NCBI GenBank assembly: GCA_021325675.1
Contig: JAJTCM010000005.1
Location: 62,001-126,000 of the forward strand
Length of the DNA: 64,000 nt
Source: Crocinitomicaceae bacterium
GTDB taxonomy: Bacteria; Bacteroidota; Bacteroidia; Flavobacteriales_D; Crocinitomicaceae
Direction: 5' to 3'
In this document: piece by piece, positions 55,272 through 62,418 of the stretch
How positions within the stretch are numbered: the stretch's first letter is position 1
Layout: each line of letters begins with the position of its first letter
Program-made: the position numbers and the translations under genes
Notes under the pieces: model-generated
Seen by the model: the letters and a program-made list of their open reading frames with translations, nothing else
Told to the model about the DNA's origin: nothing
The model's database searches: none

Positions 55272-55325
55272 TCCGGCTTTAACAGTCCGAAGTGAACAAA
55301 AAAAAGCTCGGACTTTTCAGCCGGA
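55272..55325. repeat. Two-tier nested inverted repeat upstream of cvpA
   Basis: TCCGGCT (55272-55278) pairs with AGCCGGA (55319-55325), and nested inside AGTCCGA (55284-55290) pairs with TCGGACT (55308-55314). It lies between divergent genes, just upstream of the cvpA promoter. It could be a double operator or a cruciform; as RNA it would form a stem with an interior loop. Confidence 0.65.
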
Positions 55326-55337
55326 CAATTTGCCGTG

Positions 55338-55345
55338 TATCTTTG
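55338..55345 (+). promoter_or_regulatory. Promoter -7 box (TATCTTTG) 4 nt before a GTG start
   Basis: TATCTTTG is followed by four bases and GTG, which predicts a leaderless mRNA. Confidence 0.6.
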
Positions 55346-55349
55346 TTCT

Positions 55350-55979
55350 GTGAATTTCCTGGATATTATCATTCTTATTCCCCTGGCCTACGCTGCCTGG
55401 GTTGGCTTCAAAAAAGGCTTTATCATTGAAGTATTTACCCTGATGGCCCTCTTTTTGGGTTTATACGCGGGGATTCATTTTTCAGAATTCGCCTCCAACG
55501 GGATTCAAAAGCTGACGGGATGGAATTCAAGTTACCTGCCGGCTGTTTCTTTTACCCTCACTTTCCTGGCTGTGGGCGCAATGGTATACTTTGCAGGCAA
55601 AGCTCTGGAAAAAATTGTGAAACTAACTCTACTTTCTCCGTTAAACAAAATAGGCGGCGTGATTTTTGCACTGTTAAAAGGCAGCTACATCGTCAGCGTG
55701 GTACTTTTGCTGCTCAGCTCCTATGATAAAAACAACAAATTCATTCCGCTGGAGAGCAAAAATAATTCCCTGCTGTACCACCCGATGGTGAAATTGTCGT
55801 CAAGTACGATCCCGGGATTCCGGAACAGCTCGTTTTTCCAGGAGCAGGACAGCAGCCAGGTGAACCTCACTGTTGACCAGGTCATCCGGGCGAAAGAAAT
55901 TGCGGACAGTCTCGGGATTGACGCACAGGACGTTGTTGAATTGAATGAAATTTACCAGGAATATGAAATGCAGAACTAA
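55350..55979 (+). CDS. cvpA: CvpA-family membrane protein
   Basis: The 209-residue product has four membrane segments: NFLDIIILIPLAYAAWVGFKKGF, IIEVFTLMALFLGLYAGIHF, YLPAVSFTLTFLAVGAMVYFAGKALEKIV and KIGGVIFALLKGSYIVSVVLLLLSS. This matches CvpA proteins, named for colicin V production but of broader envelope function. The GTG at VNFLDI is chosen since it follows the promoter by 4 nt; an in-frame GTG 15 bases earlier lies before the promoter box. The gene overlaps the next one by 17 bases. Confidence 0.88.
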   Translation: MNFLDIIILIPLAYAAWVGFKKGFIIEVFTLMALFLGLYAGIHFSEFASNGIQKLTGWNSSYLPAVSFTLTFLAVGAMVYFAGKALEKIVKLTLLSPLNKIGGVIFALLKGSYIVSVVLLLLSSYDKNNKFIPLESKNNSLLYHPMVKLSSSTIPGFRNSSFFQEQDSSQVNLTVDQVIRAKEIADSLGIDAQDVVELNEIYQEYEMQN

Positions 55980-56484
55980 CTTCATCGCCTTTTTTACCGC
56001 AGCCTTGCTTCTGTGCACTTGCAGCACGGTTTTCGGTCAGCGGAAGGACAAAATTAAAATCCCGACCGTTAGCACGAAAAAAGCCGGGCCTTATATCGGT
56101 TTTCAGAAAGGAAAATACAACGCCATCGAGTTCGGCGGTGAATTCCAGTACAAAAAAATAAAGCTTATGCACCCGAGCACCCACGGTTTCCGTTTTGGTA
56201 CAAACTATGATTTCCAGGAAAATGTACTTGGTTTTGACGCCGCATACTGGCACCAGCGTGCACGTTTGGGGCTCACGTACGGCGCTATACTTTCCCACCG
56301 CACCGATTTTGAAGAATCACGTCTCGGGGTTTCACCGGCAATGGGCTTTCGCCTGCTGCAGTTCCATTTGCAAACCGGCTATACTTTTTACACCCGCGCC
56401 ACTTATTTTGACAACTACAATACCTTTTGGATCGCCCTGAAATTTACGCTCATCAACCAGCGTGATATCAAGGTAAGGAAATAA
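55963..56484 (+). CDS. Small outer-membrane-like protein coupled to cvpA
   Basis: The 173-residue product has a signal sequence (MKCRTNFIAFFTAALLLCTCSTVFGQ) with the sequence LLCTC, so it may be a lipoprotein or a Sec-cleaved protein. The mature part has strands GPYIGFQKGKYNAIEFGGEFQYKKIKL and GFRFGTNYDFQENVLGFDAAYWHQRARLGLTYGAIL typical of short outer-membrane barrels. I do not recognise the family. Its start lies inside the cvpA end, so it is translated with it. Confidence 0.75.
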   Translation: MKCRTNFIAFFTAALLLCTCSTVFGQRKDKIKIPTVSTKKAGPYIGFQKGKYNAIEFGGEFQYKKIKLMHPSTHGFRFGTNYDFQENVLGFDAAYWHQRARLGLTYGAILSHRTDFEESRLGVSPAMGFRLLQFHLQTGYTFYTRATYFDNYNTFWIALKFTLINQRDIKVRK

Positions 56485-56559
56485 TCTTCCCGAACAATTT
56501 AATAGCTGCTTGTCAGCGGTGCCGAAGGCAATTTCCCGGGAATGCAACTTGGCCTTTTG

Positions 56560-56585
56560 CTTCTTTTGGCTTGACCCAAAAGAAG
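56560..56585. repeat. Perfect 10-bp inverted repeat in the spacer before sprE
   Basis: CTTCTTTTGG and CCAAAAGAAG flank a 6-base loop. No T run follows. It lies in a 197-base gap that otherwise holds the sprE promoter. Confidence 0.6.
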
Positions 56586-56641
56586 AGGTCAAAAAAGAAG
56601 AGATAAAAGTTACAAACCCTTTTTTTTTCAGTTTTTTACAA

Positions 56642-56649
56642 TAAATTTG
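56642..56649 (+). promoter_or_regulatory. Promoter -7 box (TAAATTTG) of sprE/porW
   Basis: TAAATTTG ends 32 nt before the ATG. A GTG codon at its last base would extend the frame but cannot be used if this is the promoter. Confidence 0.55.
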
Positions 56650-56681
56650 TGCTTTTGGAGTTATCTCCTCAAGTTAAAATC

Positions 56682-59348
56682 ATGAAGTTACTTGCATTTC
56701 TAGTTATATCCCTTGTATTCATTGCCGCGTGCTCAACTGAGAAGAACACCCTCATGAGCCGGACCTATCATGGTACGACAGCGCATTACAATGGTTATTT
56801 CAATGCAAATGAGCTTATTAAGCAGTCCATGACGGCTTACATTGATTCGCGGAAAGAAGATTATTATTCGTTGCTGCCGCTCAATCCCGTACCGAACGAC
56901 GAAGAAGTAAAAGGCATGTACCCTGCTATCGACACAGCTATCGCCAAATCCACGGAGGTGATCGCCAAGCACAGTATGCCAACCGCTTCCGAACCGTCTA
57001 AAAAACGCTCGGAGCACAACGCCTGGATCGACGAAAACTGGCTCACTATCGGGATTGCGAATTATTACCGCCGGGATTACGAAACCGCACAGAAAAACTT
57101 CAGGTACATCAATAAGTTTTTTGCCAACGACCCGAGCAATTACACGGCGGCAATCTGGATGGCGAAAACCCATATTCAGACACGTAATTTTTCAGACGCC
57201 AACCTGATCCTGATGGAGCTCGACAAAAAAATCGCCGAGCAGGAAGCAGCAAAAGATTCAGGCGACAACACAGACAATAAAAAGTCGAAAACCAAAAAGA
57301 AGAAGAAGAAGAAGAAAAAATCGAAATACGCCAAAAAGGAAGAAGAAGAGGAAAAAGCAGAATTCCCAAAGAAAAGCCGCTACCTGTTCGAAACCACGAA
57401 AGCAGAACTCGCAATTCTCCAGGACGATAAAGACAAAGCGATCGAATACCTCGAAAAAGCATTGGAATACGCTAAAAAGTCACCTCAGAAGGCACGTATT
57501 CATTACATTCTTGCCCAACTGAATGCCCAAAAGCTGCAAAACGACAAGGCAAAATACCATTACGGCAAGGTGCTCCGTTACAATGCCCCTTTTGAAATGG
57601 CTTTCAATGCCCGCATCAACCGCGCGCTGATGGGCGGTGACGCCAAAATCAAAAAAGAGCTCCAAAAAATGCTCCGGGATGAGAAAAACCTGGAATTCAA
57701 AGACCAGATCTATTTTGCGCTGGCCGATATCGCTTTCAAAGAAGGAGACCGGGCAAAAGGTCTTGAATACCTGCACCAATCCGTTATCTTCTCTACGTCA
57801 AACAACCGTCAGAAAGCGCTTTCCTACGAAAAACTGGGAGACTTGAGCTTCACCGGCCGTGACTATGTGAAAGCACAGAAATACTACGACAGCTGCGCGA
57901 AGATACTCCCGGAAAACTACCCGAATGCTGATGGGATCCGCAACAAAGCGACCAAGCTGAAAGACCTCGTTGTAGCCGTTGAAACAGCTGCTTACGAAGA
58001 CAGCGTTCAGCGCATTGCCTCCATGTCGGAAGAAGACCGCTATAAATTTGCCCAAAACGTCATCCGGAAGATGAAGGAGGACGAAAAACGCCGCAAGGAA
58101 GAAGAAGCGATCCGCCTGAAAGAGCTGCAAAACCAGCAAGCTGTCAATAATGAAAATACTTCCGGGAACAAATTTTTCTGGAACAGTCCAAAGCTCAAAA
58201 ATGAAGGACTCGAGAGTTTCCGGAAACTTTGGGGCTCACGTGAAAACGAAGATGACTGGCGCCGCAGCGATAAAATTGTCATCGCTTCTTTTACAGACCC
58301 GGAGCTCGATTCAGCAGACGTAAGCAACGAAACAGAAGTTAAGGATTCCATCACACCGGAAAGCCTGCTTGCCAACCTCCCTGTGAATGATTCCCTGATT
58401 TCCCTTTCCAACGAGCGCATGCTCAATGCCTATTACGATGCGGGAATCATTTACAAAGACCAGCTGAACGAAACCCAAATGGCCATCAAGCAGTTCCAGG
58501 CGATCCTTGACCGCAAGATCGTCAGCGACTTCAATTTGCTGGCGCTTTACCAGATGTATAAAATTTACGAAGTTCCGGACCCGCCGCTTGCTTATTCGTA
58601 TAAAAACGAAATCCTGATCAATTATCCCGATTCGGATTACGCCAATTACCTGCGCGACCCGGATTTCTTCATGAAACGGAAAGACCTGGAAAAAATCGCG
58701 GAAGATGATTACCTCAAAACGATGGACCGCTACAAACGCGGGCTTTACTCCTTCGTAATCTCTGCTGCCGATGACGTGATCGACAATCAAAAAACGAACA
58801 GCTACCGCTCCAAATACATGTTGCTGAAAGCGCTTTCCATTGCCCAAACCACCGAAAACAAAGAAGAAATGATCCCGGTTTTAAAACAGCTAATCGCTGA
58901 ATATCCCGGAACATTGGAAGAACAAAAAGCCAAAGAGCTGATCGAAATCCAGCAAAAAGGCTACTCGGCTTATGCACAGGCTAATTTCGAGAACAAATCG
59001 ATCTATACTTACGTGGACGACCAGGAACAGTGGATTATCATCATCCCGGACAAAAAAGTGAACCTGAACACAGCAAAATCACGGATAACCGATTTCAACC
59101 GGGAGTTCTACGGCAAAGAAAAATTCACCGTAGTAACGAAAGTGCTCGGAACAGACCAGAACGTGATTTTAGTCAAAGAAATGAGCGAAGCAAAAGGCCG
59201 CGATTACATCCGCACTTACAAGAAAACTAAAAAGCTCATGGAAGTGCAGGAAGCTAAAATCATGATGATCACGGCGGATAACATCAAAATCCTGTTCGAC
59301 GCTCAAAACACCACCGAATACGAAAGCTTTTACACTGAATTCTATTAA
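56682..59348 (+). CDS. sprE: T9SS lipoprotein SprE/PorW, with tetratricopeptide repeats
   Basis: SprE in Flavobacterium and PorW in Porphyromonas are outer-membrane-attached lipoproteins needed for T9SS secretion. The 888-residue product has the lipobox FIAAC, the signature start MSRTYHGTTAHYNGYFNANELIKQSMTAYIDSRKEDYYSLLPL, many TPR helices (for example NYYRRDYETAQKNFRYINKFF, DKAIEYLEKALEYAKKSP, KALSYEKLGDLSFTGRDYVKAQKYYD), and a C-terminal domain (FENKSIYTYVDDQEQWIIIIP). A lysine-then-glutamate tract (about residues 203-230) interrupts the TPR region. The AtpZ-like gene follows after 3 bases. It is the only T9SS machinery gene I could identify confidently in the window. Confidence 0.93.
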   Translation: MKLLAFLVISLVFIAACSTEKNTLMSRTYHGTTAHYNGYFNANELIKQSMTAYIDSRKEDYYSLLPLNPVPNDEEVKGMYPAIDTAIAKSTEVIAKHSMPTASEPSKKRSEHNAWIDENWLTIGIANYYRRDYETAQKNFRYINKFFANDPSNYTAAIWMAKTHIQTRNFSDANLILMELDKKIAEQEAAKDSGDNTDNKKSKTKKKKKKKKKSKYAKKEEEEEKAEFPKKSRYLFETTKAELAILQDDKDKAIEYLEKALEYAKKSPQKARIHYILAQLNAQKLQNDKAKYHYGKVLRYNAPFEMAFNARINRALMGGDAKIKKELQKMLRDEKNLEFKDQIYFALADIAFKEGDRAKGLEYLHQSVIFSTSNNRQKALSYEKLGDLSFTGRDYVKAQKYYDSCAKILPENYPNADGIRNKATKLKDLVVAVETAAYEDSVQRIASMSEEDRYKFAQNVIRKMKEDEKRRKEEEAIRLKELQNQQAVNNENTSGNKFFWNSPKLKNEGLESFRKLWGSRENEDDWRRSDKIVIASFTDPELDSADVSNETEVKDSITPESLLANLPVNDSLISLSNERMLNAYYDAGIIYKDQLNETQMAIKQFQAILDRKIVSDFNLLALYQMYKIYEVPDPPLAYSYKNEILINYPDSDYANYLRDPDFFMKRKDLEKIAEDDYLKTMDRYKRGLYSFVISAADDVIDNQKTNSYRSKYMLLKALSIAQTTENKEEMIPVLKQLIAEYPGTLEEQKAKELIEIQQKGYSAYAQANFENKSIYTYVDDQEQWIIIIPDKKVNLNTAKSRITDFNREFYGKEKFTVVTKVLGTDQNVILVKEMSEAKGRDYIRTYKKTKKLMEVQEAKIMMITADNIKILFDAQNTTEYESFYTEFY

Positions 59349-59351
59349 ATC

Positions 59352-59585
59352 GTGGAAAAAAAGCCTGAAAAAAAATTGAACATTTACCTGCGGCTGAGCA
59401 GTGTTGCCATTCAAATGGGTGTCATAATCGGCGGCTTTTCCTGGCTGGGAACTTACCTCGACGGACGCCAGAAAAATGAACAGCCGATCTGGACGATTAT
59501 TCTTGCCTTAAGCGGCGTGATGATCTCGATGTACCTCGTTTTCAAAGAAGTCAAAAATATTAACCGGGATGATAAAAATAATTAG
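59352..59585 (+). CDS. atpZ: AtpZ/AtpI-family ATP-synthase accessory protein
   Basis: The 77-residue protein has two membrane segments (YLRLSSVAIQMGVIIGGFSWLGTYLDG and WTIILALSGVMISMYLVFKEV), the layout of the AtpZ/AtpI family encoded ahead of F1Fo ATP synthase genes and linked to c-ring assembly or magnesium. The start is GTG. The family has low sequence identity, so it rests on topology and context. It overlaps the next gene by 17 bases. Confidence 0.8.
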   Translation: MEKKPEKKLNIYLRLSSVAIQMGVIIGGFSWLGTYLDGRQKNEQPIWTIILALSGVMISMYLVFKEVKNINRDDKNN

Positions 59586-59931
59586 CCTTTACCTGGCTGT
59601 TTTAACAACACACTTACTTTTAGTTTATTTCGGGACACTTCCGGGTGAATTTAAGGTCGTCGGATATGTCGATCTTTTCCTGGCAGTTTTATTCTGCGGC
59701 GGACTTTTACTTGCTGCGCCGGGAATAAAAAAAGGCGCTGAAAACTTCAGCCTGCGCTTTATGGCCATGACAACCGCACAAATGCTTCTGATGCTCGGTT
59801 TGATCCTGGTGTTTGTATTTGCAAAAATAGGCGGGAGCCCGAAAACGATGGGTTTCACGGCAATTATTCTTTTTGTGATTTTGCTTGTGATCCAATCCGT
59901 TTACCTGATCCGGAAGGTCAATCAAAAGTAG
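59569..59931 (+). CDS. Membrane protein that usually precedes ATP synthase subunit a
   Basis: The 120-residue product has four membrane segments (ISLYLAVLTTHLLLVYFG, VGYVDLFLAVLFCGGLLLA, MAMTTAQMLLMLGLILVFVFA and FTAIILFVILLVIQSVYLI). In related Bacteroidota an unnamed membrane protein of this size lies between atpZ and atpB. No family name is assigned. Here atpB does not follow, and the cluster ends after this gene. Confidence 0.72.
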   Translation: MIKIISLYLAVLTTHLLLVYFGTLPGEFKVVGYVDLFLAVLFCGGLLLAAPGIKKGAENFSLRFMAMTTAQMLLMLGLILVFVFAKIGGSPKTMGFTAIILFVILLVIQSVYLIRKVNQK

Positions 59932-60143
59932 GCTGACCGGTTTAACAGGGATTGCAGGGAACAAAATTGGGATTGCAAAGTTGGCTAAGTTAAGCGCAAA
60001 GCCCGCAAAGGGAAAATAAAAGTTACAATTGAAAAAGTTTAGGAAAGTATAGAAGAAGAATTGACCACTTGTCTCTTGCGCCCTAAAAAAAAACTTTGTA
60101 TACTTTGCCCGGCCTTAAGCGGCCTTTACGACACAAAAACCCC
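59932..60143. other. Gene-free gap after the atpZ cluster, with degenerate intergenic sequence
   Basis: No coding frame with support was seen in this 212-base gap. It includes a stretch reading GCGCAAAGCCCGCAAAGGG, like the Bacteroidota intergenic elements made of CGCAAAG units. A GGCC-rich palindrome lies near 60111-60124. It separates the atpZ cluster from the convergent cutC gene. Confidence 0.4.
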
Positions 60144-60845
60144 TTACAAATTCTTGATTTTTTCCAGTAAAGCGCTGATCTTCTCTTCATTTACCTGCAT
60201 CAAATCCACATTAAACATGGAATCTCCGTCCGGTTTGCGTAGTTCCGTGCCCGAAAAATGAATAGCGTCCGGCTTGATTACCCACAGGACCTGGTCAATA
60301 TTTCCAGGCTTCACACCTCCGCCGGCCATGATTTCAATCCTTCCCGAAGCTTTGGCAAGTAAGCTTTTCAATTGTTCAGCCCCTTGCAAAACATCGCTTT
60401 TCCCTCCGGATGTCAGGATACGCTTCACACCTAACTGAATCAAAGTTTCCATGGTCTCAAACTGGTCAGGGCTATCGTCAAATGCCCGGTGAAAGGTGAG
60501 CTCCAGCCCCGGGTGGTTTTTCTTCACTATATTGACAAAATCAGTATCGATCGTTTTATCTGCAAGCAAAGACCCGATCACAACGCCGTGAACGCCTAAA
60601 GCTGCACTATCCGCAATCTCTTCCAGCATTTGTTTCTTTTCCGTTTCCGTATACGTGAAATTACCCGCACGGCAGCGGATCAGTACATGAACTTCCACCC
60701 CGGATCGTAAAGCCATGCGTTGCAAAGCCAAAGAAGGTGTAAGCCCACCGCATTCGAGCGCCTGGCAAAGCTCCATCCTGTCAAAACCATACTTTTGCGA
60801 CAAATCAATCGCAGCGGCTTCAGCCACGCACAGCTCAATTTTCAT
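60144..60845 (-). CDS. cutC: CutC-family protein
   Basis: The 233-residue TIM-barrel protein has IELCVAEAAAIDLSQKYGFDRMELCQALECGGLTPS at the start, EVHVLIRCRAGNFTYTE, GVVIGSLLADKTIDTDF, ELTFHRAFDDSPD, ILTSGGKSDVLQGAEQL and IMAGGGVKPGNIDQVL. CutC was named for copper tolerance in E. coli, but its catalytic role is unclear. The start MKIELCV is supported by the family; a GTG/ATG 6 bases before is possible. It overlaps the O-antigen ligase-like gene end by 11 bases. Confidence 0.93.
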   Translation of the reverse strand: MKIELCVAEAAAIDLSQKYGFDRMELCQALECGGLTPSLALQRMALRSGVEVHVLIRCRAGNFTYTETEKKQMLEEIADSAALGVHGVVIGSLLADKTIDTDFVNIVKKNHPGLELTFHRAFDDSPDQFETMETLIQLGVKRILTSGGKSDVLQGAEQLKSLLAKASGRIEIMAGGGVKPGNIDQVLWVIKPDAIHFSGTELRKPDGDSMFNVDLMQVNEEKISALLEKIKNL

Positions 60846-62394
60846 GGGCAATTAAAAATTTGTTTCCCCGGCTGATGAACAAACCGAAGAAAAGTGCAAA
60901 AAATGTAGCTCCCATTTGGGTTTCCAGCGTATCTTCACTGAAAAAGGAGAAAACAGCAATCGCCAGGAACAAAAAGCCGATCGGTAACCTTTTCCTGTAG
61001 AAATAAACAAAAGACGAAATGAGCAGGAGCACAAAAATTGTCCCGCCAATAATCCCAAAACTGATGTAATATGTAAAAACCTGGTTATGGGTCCGCAATT
61101 GGTTTTCCGGGTGCAACCGTGTTTTTGACACTTGATATTCCTGCGCAAAAGCATCCGGCAAATCTCCAGAACCAACACCCAGAAGCCAGTTTTTCTTAAA
61201 AATCCGCATCCCCGTTTTCAGAAACTCAACGCGCTGCAATACGGTTTTGCCATTAGGATCGTCGTCCGTAAACTCATCGATCAGGGAATGAAAACGGTTC
61301 ATAAAACCTACTTCAGCTTCAGAGCTGAGATGATGTCCTTCCTCAATCCGGCGAATGTCCGCTGACGTAAGCTTACTGAAACCTTCAGCATCCTTTTTCA
61401 GGCCTTTCGAAGTCATGTACTGGACCAGGATGTAATAATGCTCGTAGCCAAAGCGGTTGGTGTCACGCAAGGTGTAATCGGAATGCTTTTCCCATTCCCG
61501 GTCCAGCTCAGGCGCGCAAATGTAGGAATAAACATGGTGTCCGTTGATGAAGGCATTACTCGAAAGATCGTGCAAATAGTAAAAGCCTTCCTTCGTTTTT
61601 TCGGGCAAATCTTCAGCTTTCGGTTTGATATGCTGCTGCTTGAATGAAATAACGGTGTACACGACAAAAAACAGCGTTCCGCCCAGCAAGGCCAGGAAGC
61701 TGAAATTCATCAAACGGCGGTAGCGTCCGCGCTGGATAGCGAACAGCAGGCCAATTAAAGCAACTCCAAAAAGAATCGCGTAGGAGCTGAAAACTTCCGA
61801 AAAATAAGTATAGACCAAAAACCAGGCGATCAGCACAAAAGCCAGCCATTTGTATTTCAATTCACGCCGGATAATCCAGAACAGGCAAAGCACAATGCTC
61901 AAAACGATCATCAGCCCGAAACGGATGTGGGAAATGAACTGCGACATACCCCGCGTATCGCTGAATTCATCTTTATTCCAGGCAAAGTAAGCCATGAAAT
62001 TCCAGGCAGAAAAGAAAGCTACGGAAGCAAGGAAAATGCCAAAAATCAAGAGATAGTGCCGCTTGCTTTCGAGCGGCTTGAGCACCAGGACGAGCGGAAT
62101 GACATAAAAAGGAAGCTTGGCGTTGAGATCAAAGAAAAAGTACGTGAAGTTTGCCGTCCACAAGGCGCTGAGCAAATGAAAGCCCAGGAAAAAAAGCAGC
62201 AGCTGAACCGGCAGGTTTTCCCTGATCCGTTCCGCGTAGGCCTTCCGGTCGAAATCGAGCAATACGAGCAGCGCGGAAAGCAGCGTCGCCAGTGAAAGGA
62301 CCACCTTATTGAAAGGAAGCCCGAAAGCCAGCGCTGCGTAACACAGCAGAAAGATGAAATAGACCCGTTTTTGACCCAATAAACCGGAAAGCAT
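60835..62394 (-). CDS. O-antigen ligase / Wzy_C-family membrane protein
   Basis: The 519-residue polytopic membrane protein has many hydrophobic segments and the Wzy_C region with a large periplasmic loop and GVGSGDLPDAFAQEY...RTHNQVFTYYISFGIIGGTIFVLLLI, like WaaL and Wzy proteins. Such enzymes transfer or polymerise undecaprenyl-linked glycans; some attach glycan to protein. Which one it is cannot be decided. It may be relevant to A-LPS, to which T9SS cargo is attached. The S41 protease gene ends 24 bases upstream. Confidence 0.85.
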   Translation of the reverse strand: MLSGLLGQKRVYFIFLLCYAALAFGLPFNKVVLSLATLLSALLVLLDFDRKAYAERIRENLPVQLLLFFLGFHLLSALWTANFTYFFFDLNAKLPFYVIPLVLVLKPLESKRHYLLIFGIFLASVAFFSAWNFMAYFAWNKDEFSDTRGMSQFISHIRFGLMIVLSIVLCLFWIIRRELKYKWLAFVLIAWFLVYTYFSEVFSSYAILFGVALIGLLFAIQRGRYRRLMNFSFLALLGGTLFFVVYTVISFKQQHIKPKAEDLPEKTKEGFYYLHDLSSNAFINGHHVYSYICAPELDREWEKHSDYTLRDTNRFGYEHYYILVQYMTSKGLKKDAEGFSKLTSADIRRIEEGHHLSSEAEVGFMNRFHSLIDEFTDDDPNGKTVLQRVEFLKTGMRIFKKNWLLGVGSGDLPDAFAQEYQVSKTRLHPENQLRTHNQVFTYYISFGIIGGTIFVLLLISSFVYFYRKRLPIGFLFLAIAVFSFFSEDTLETQMGATFFALFFGLFISRGNKFLIAHEN

Positions 62395-62418
62395 AAGTAG
62401 TTTTTAGGATGAAAACGC

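Noticed and set aside
60061-60140. Possible atpB remnant or small gene in the gap after the atpZ cluster
   Set aside because: The frame has no resemblance to subunit a or another family; only degenerate intergenic sequence is visible.
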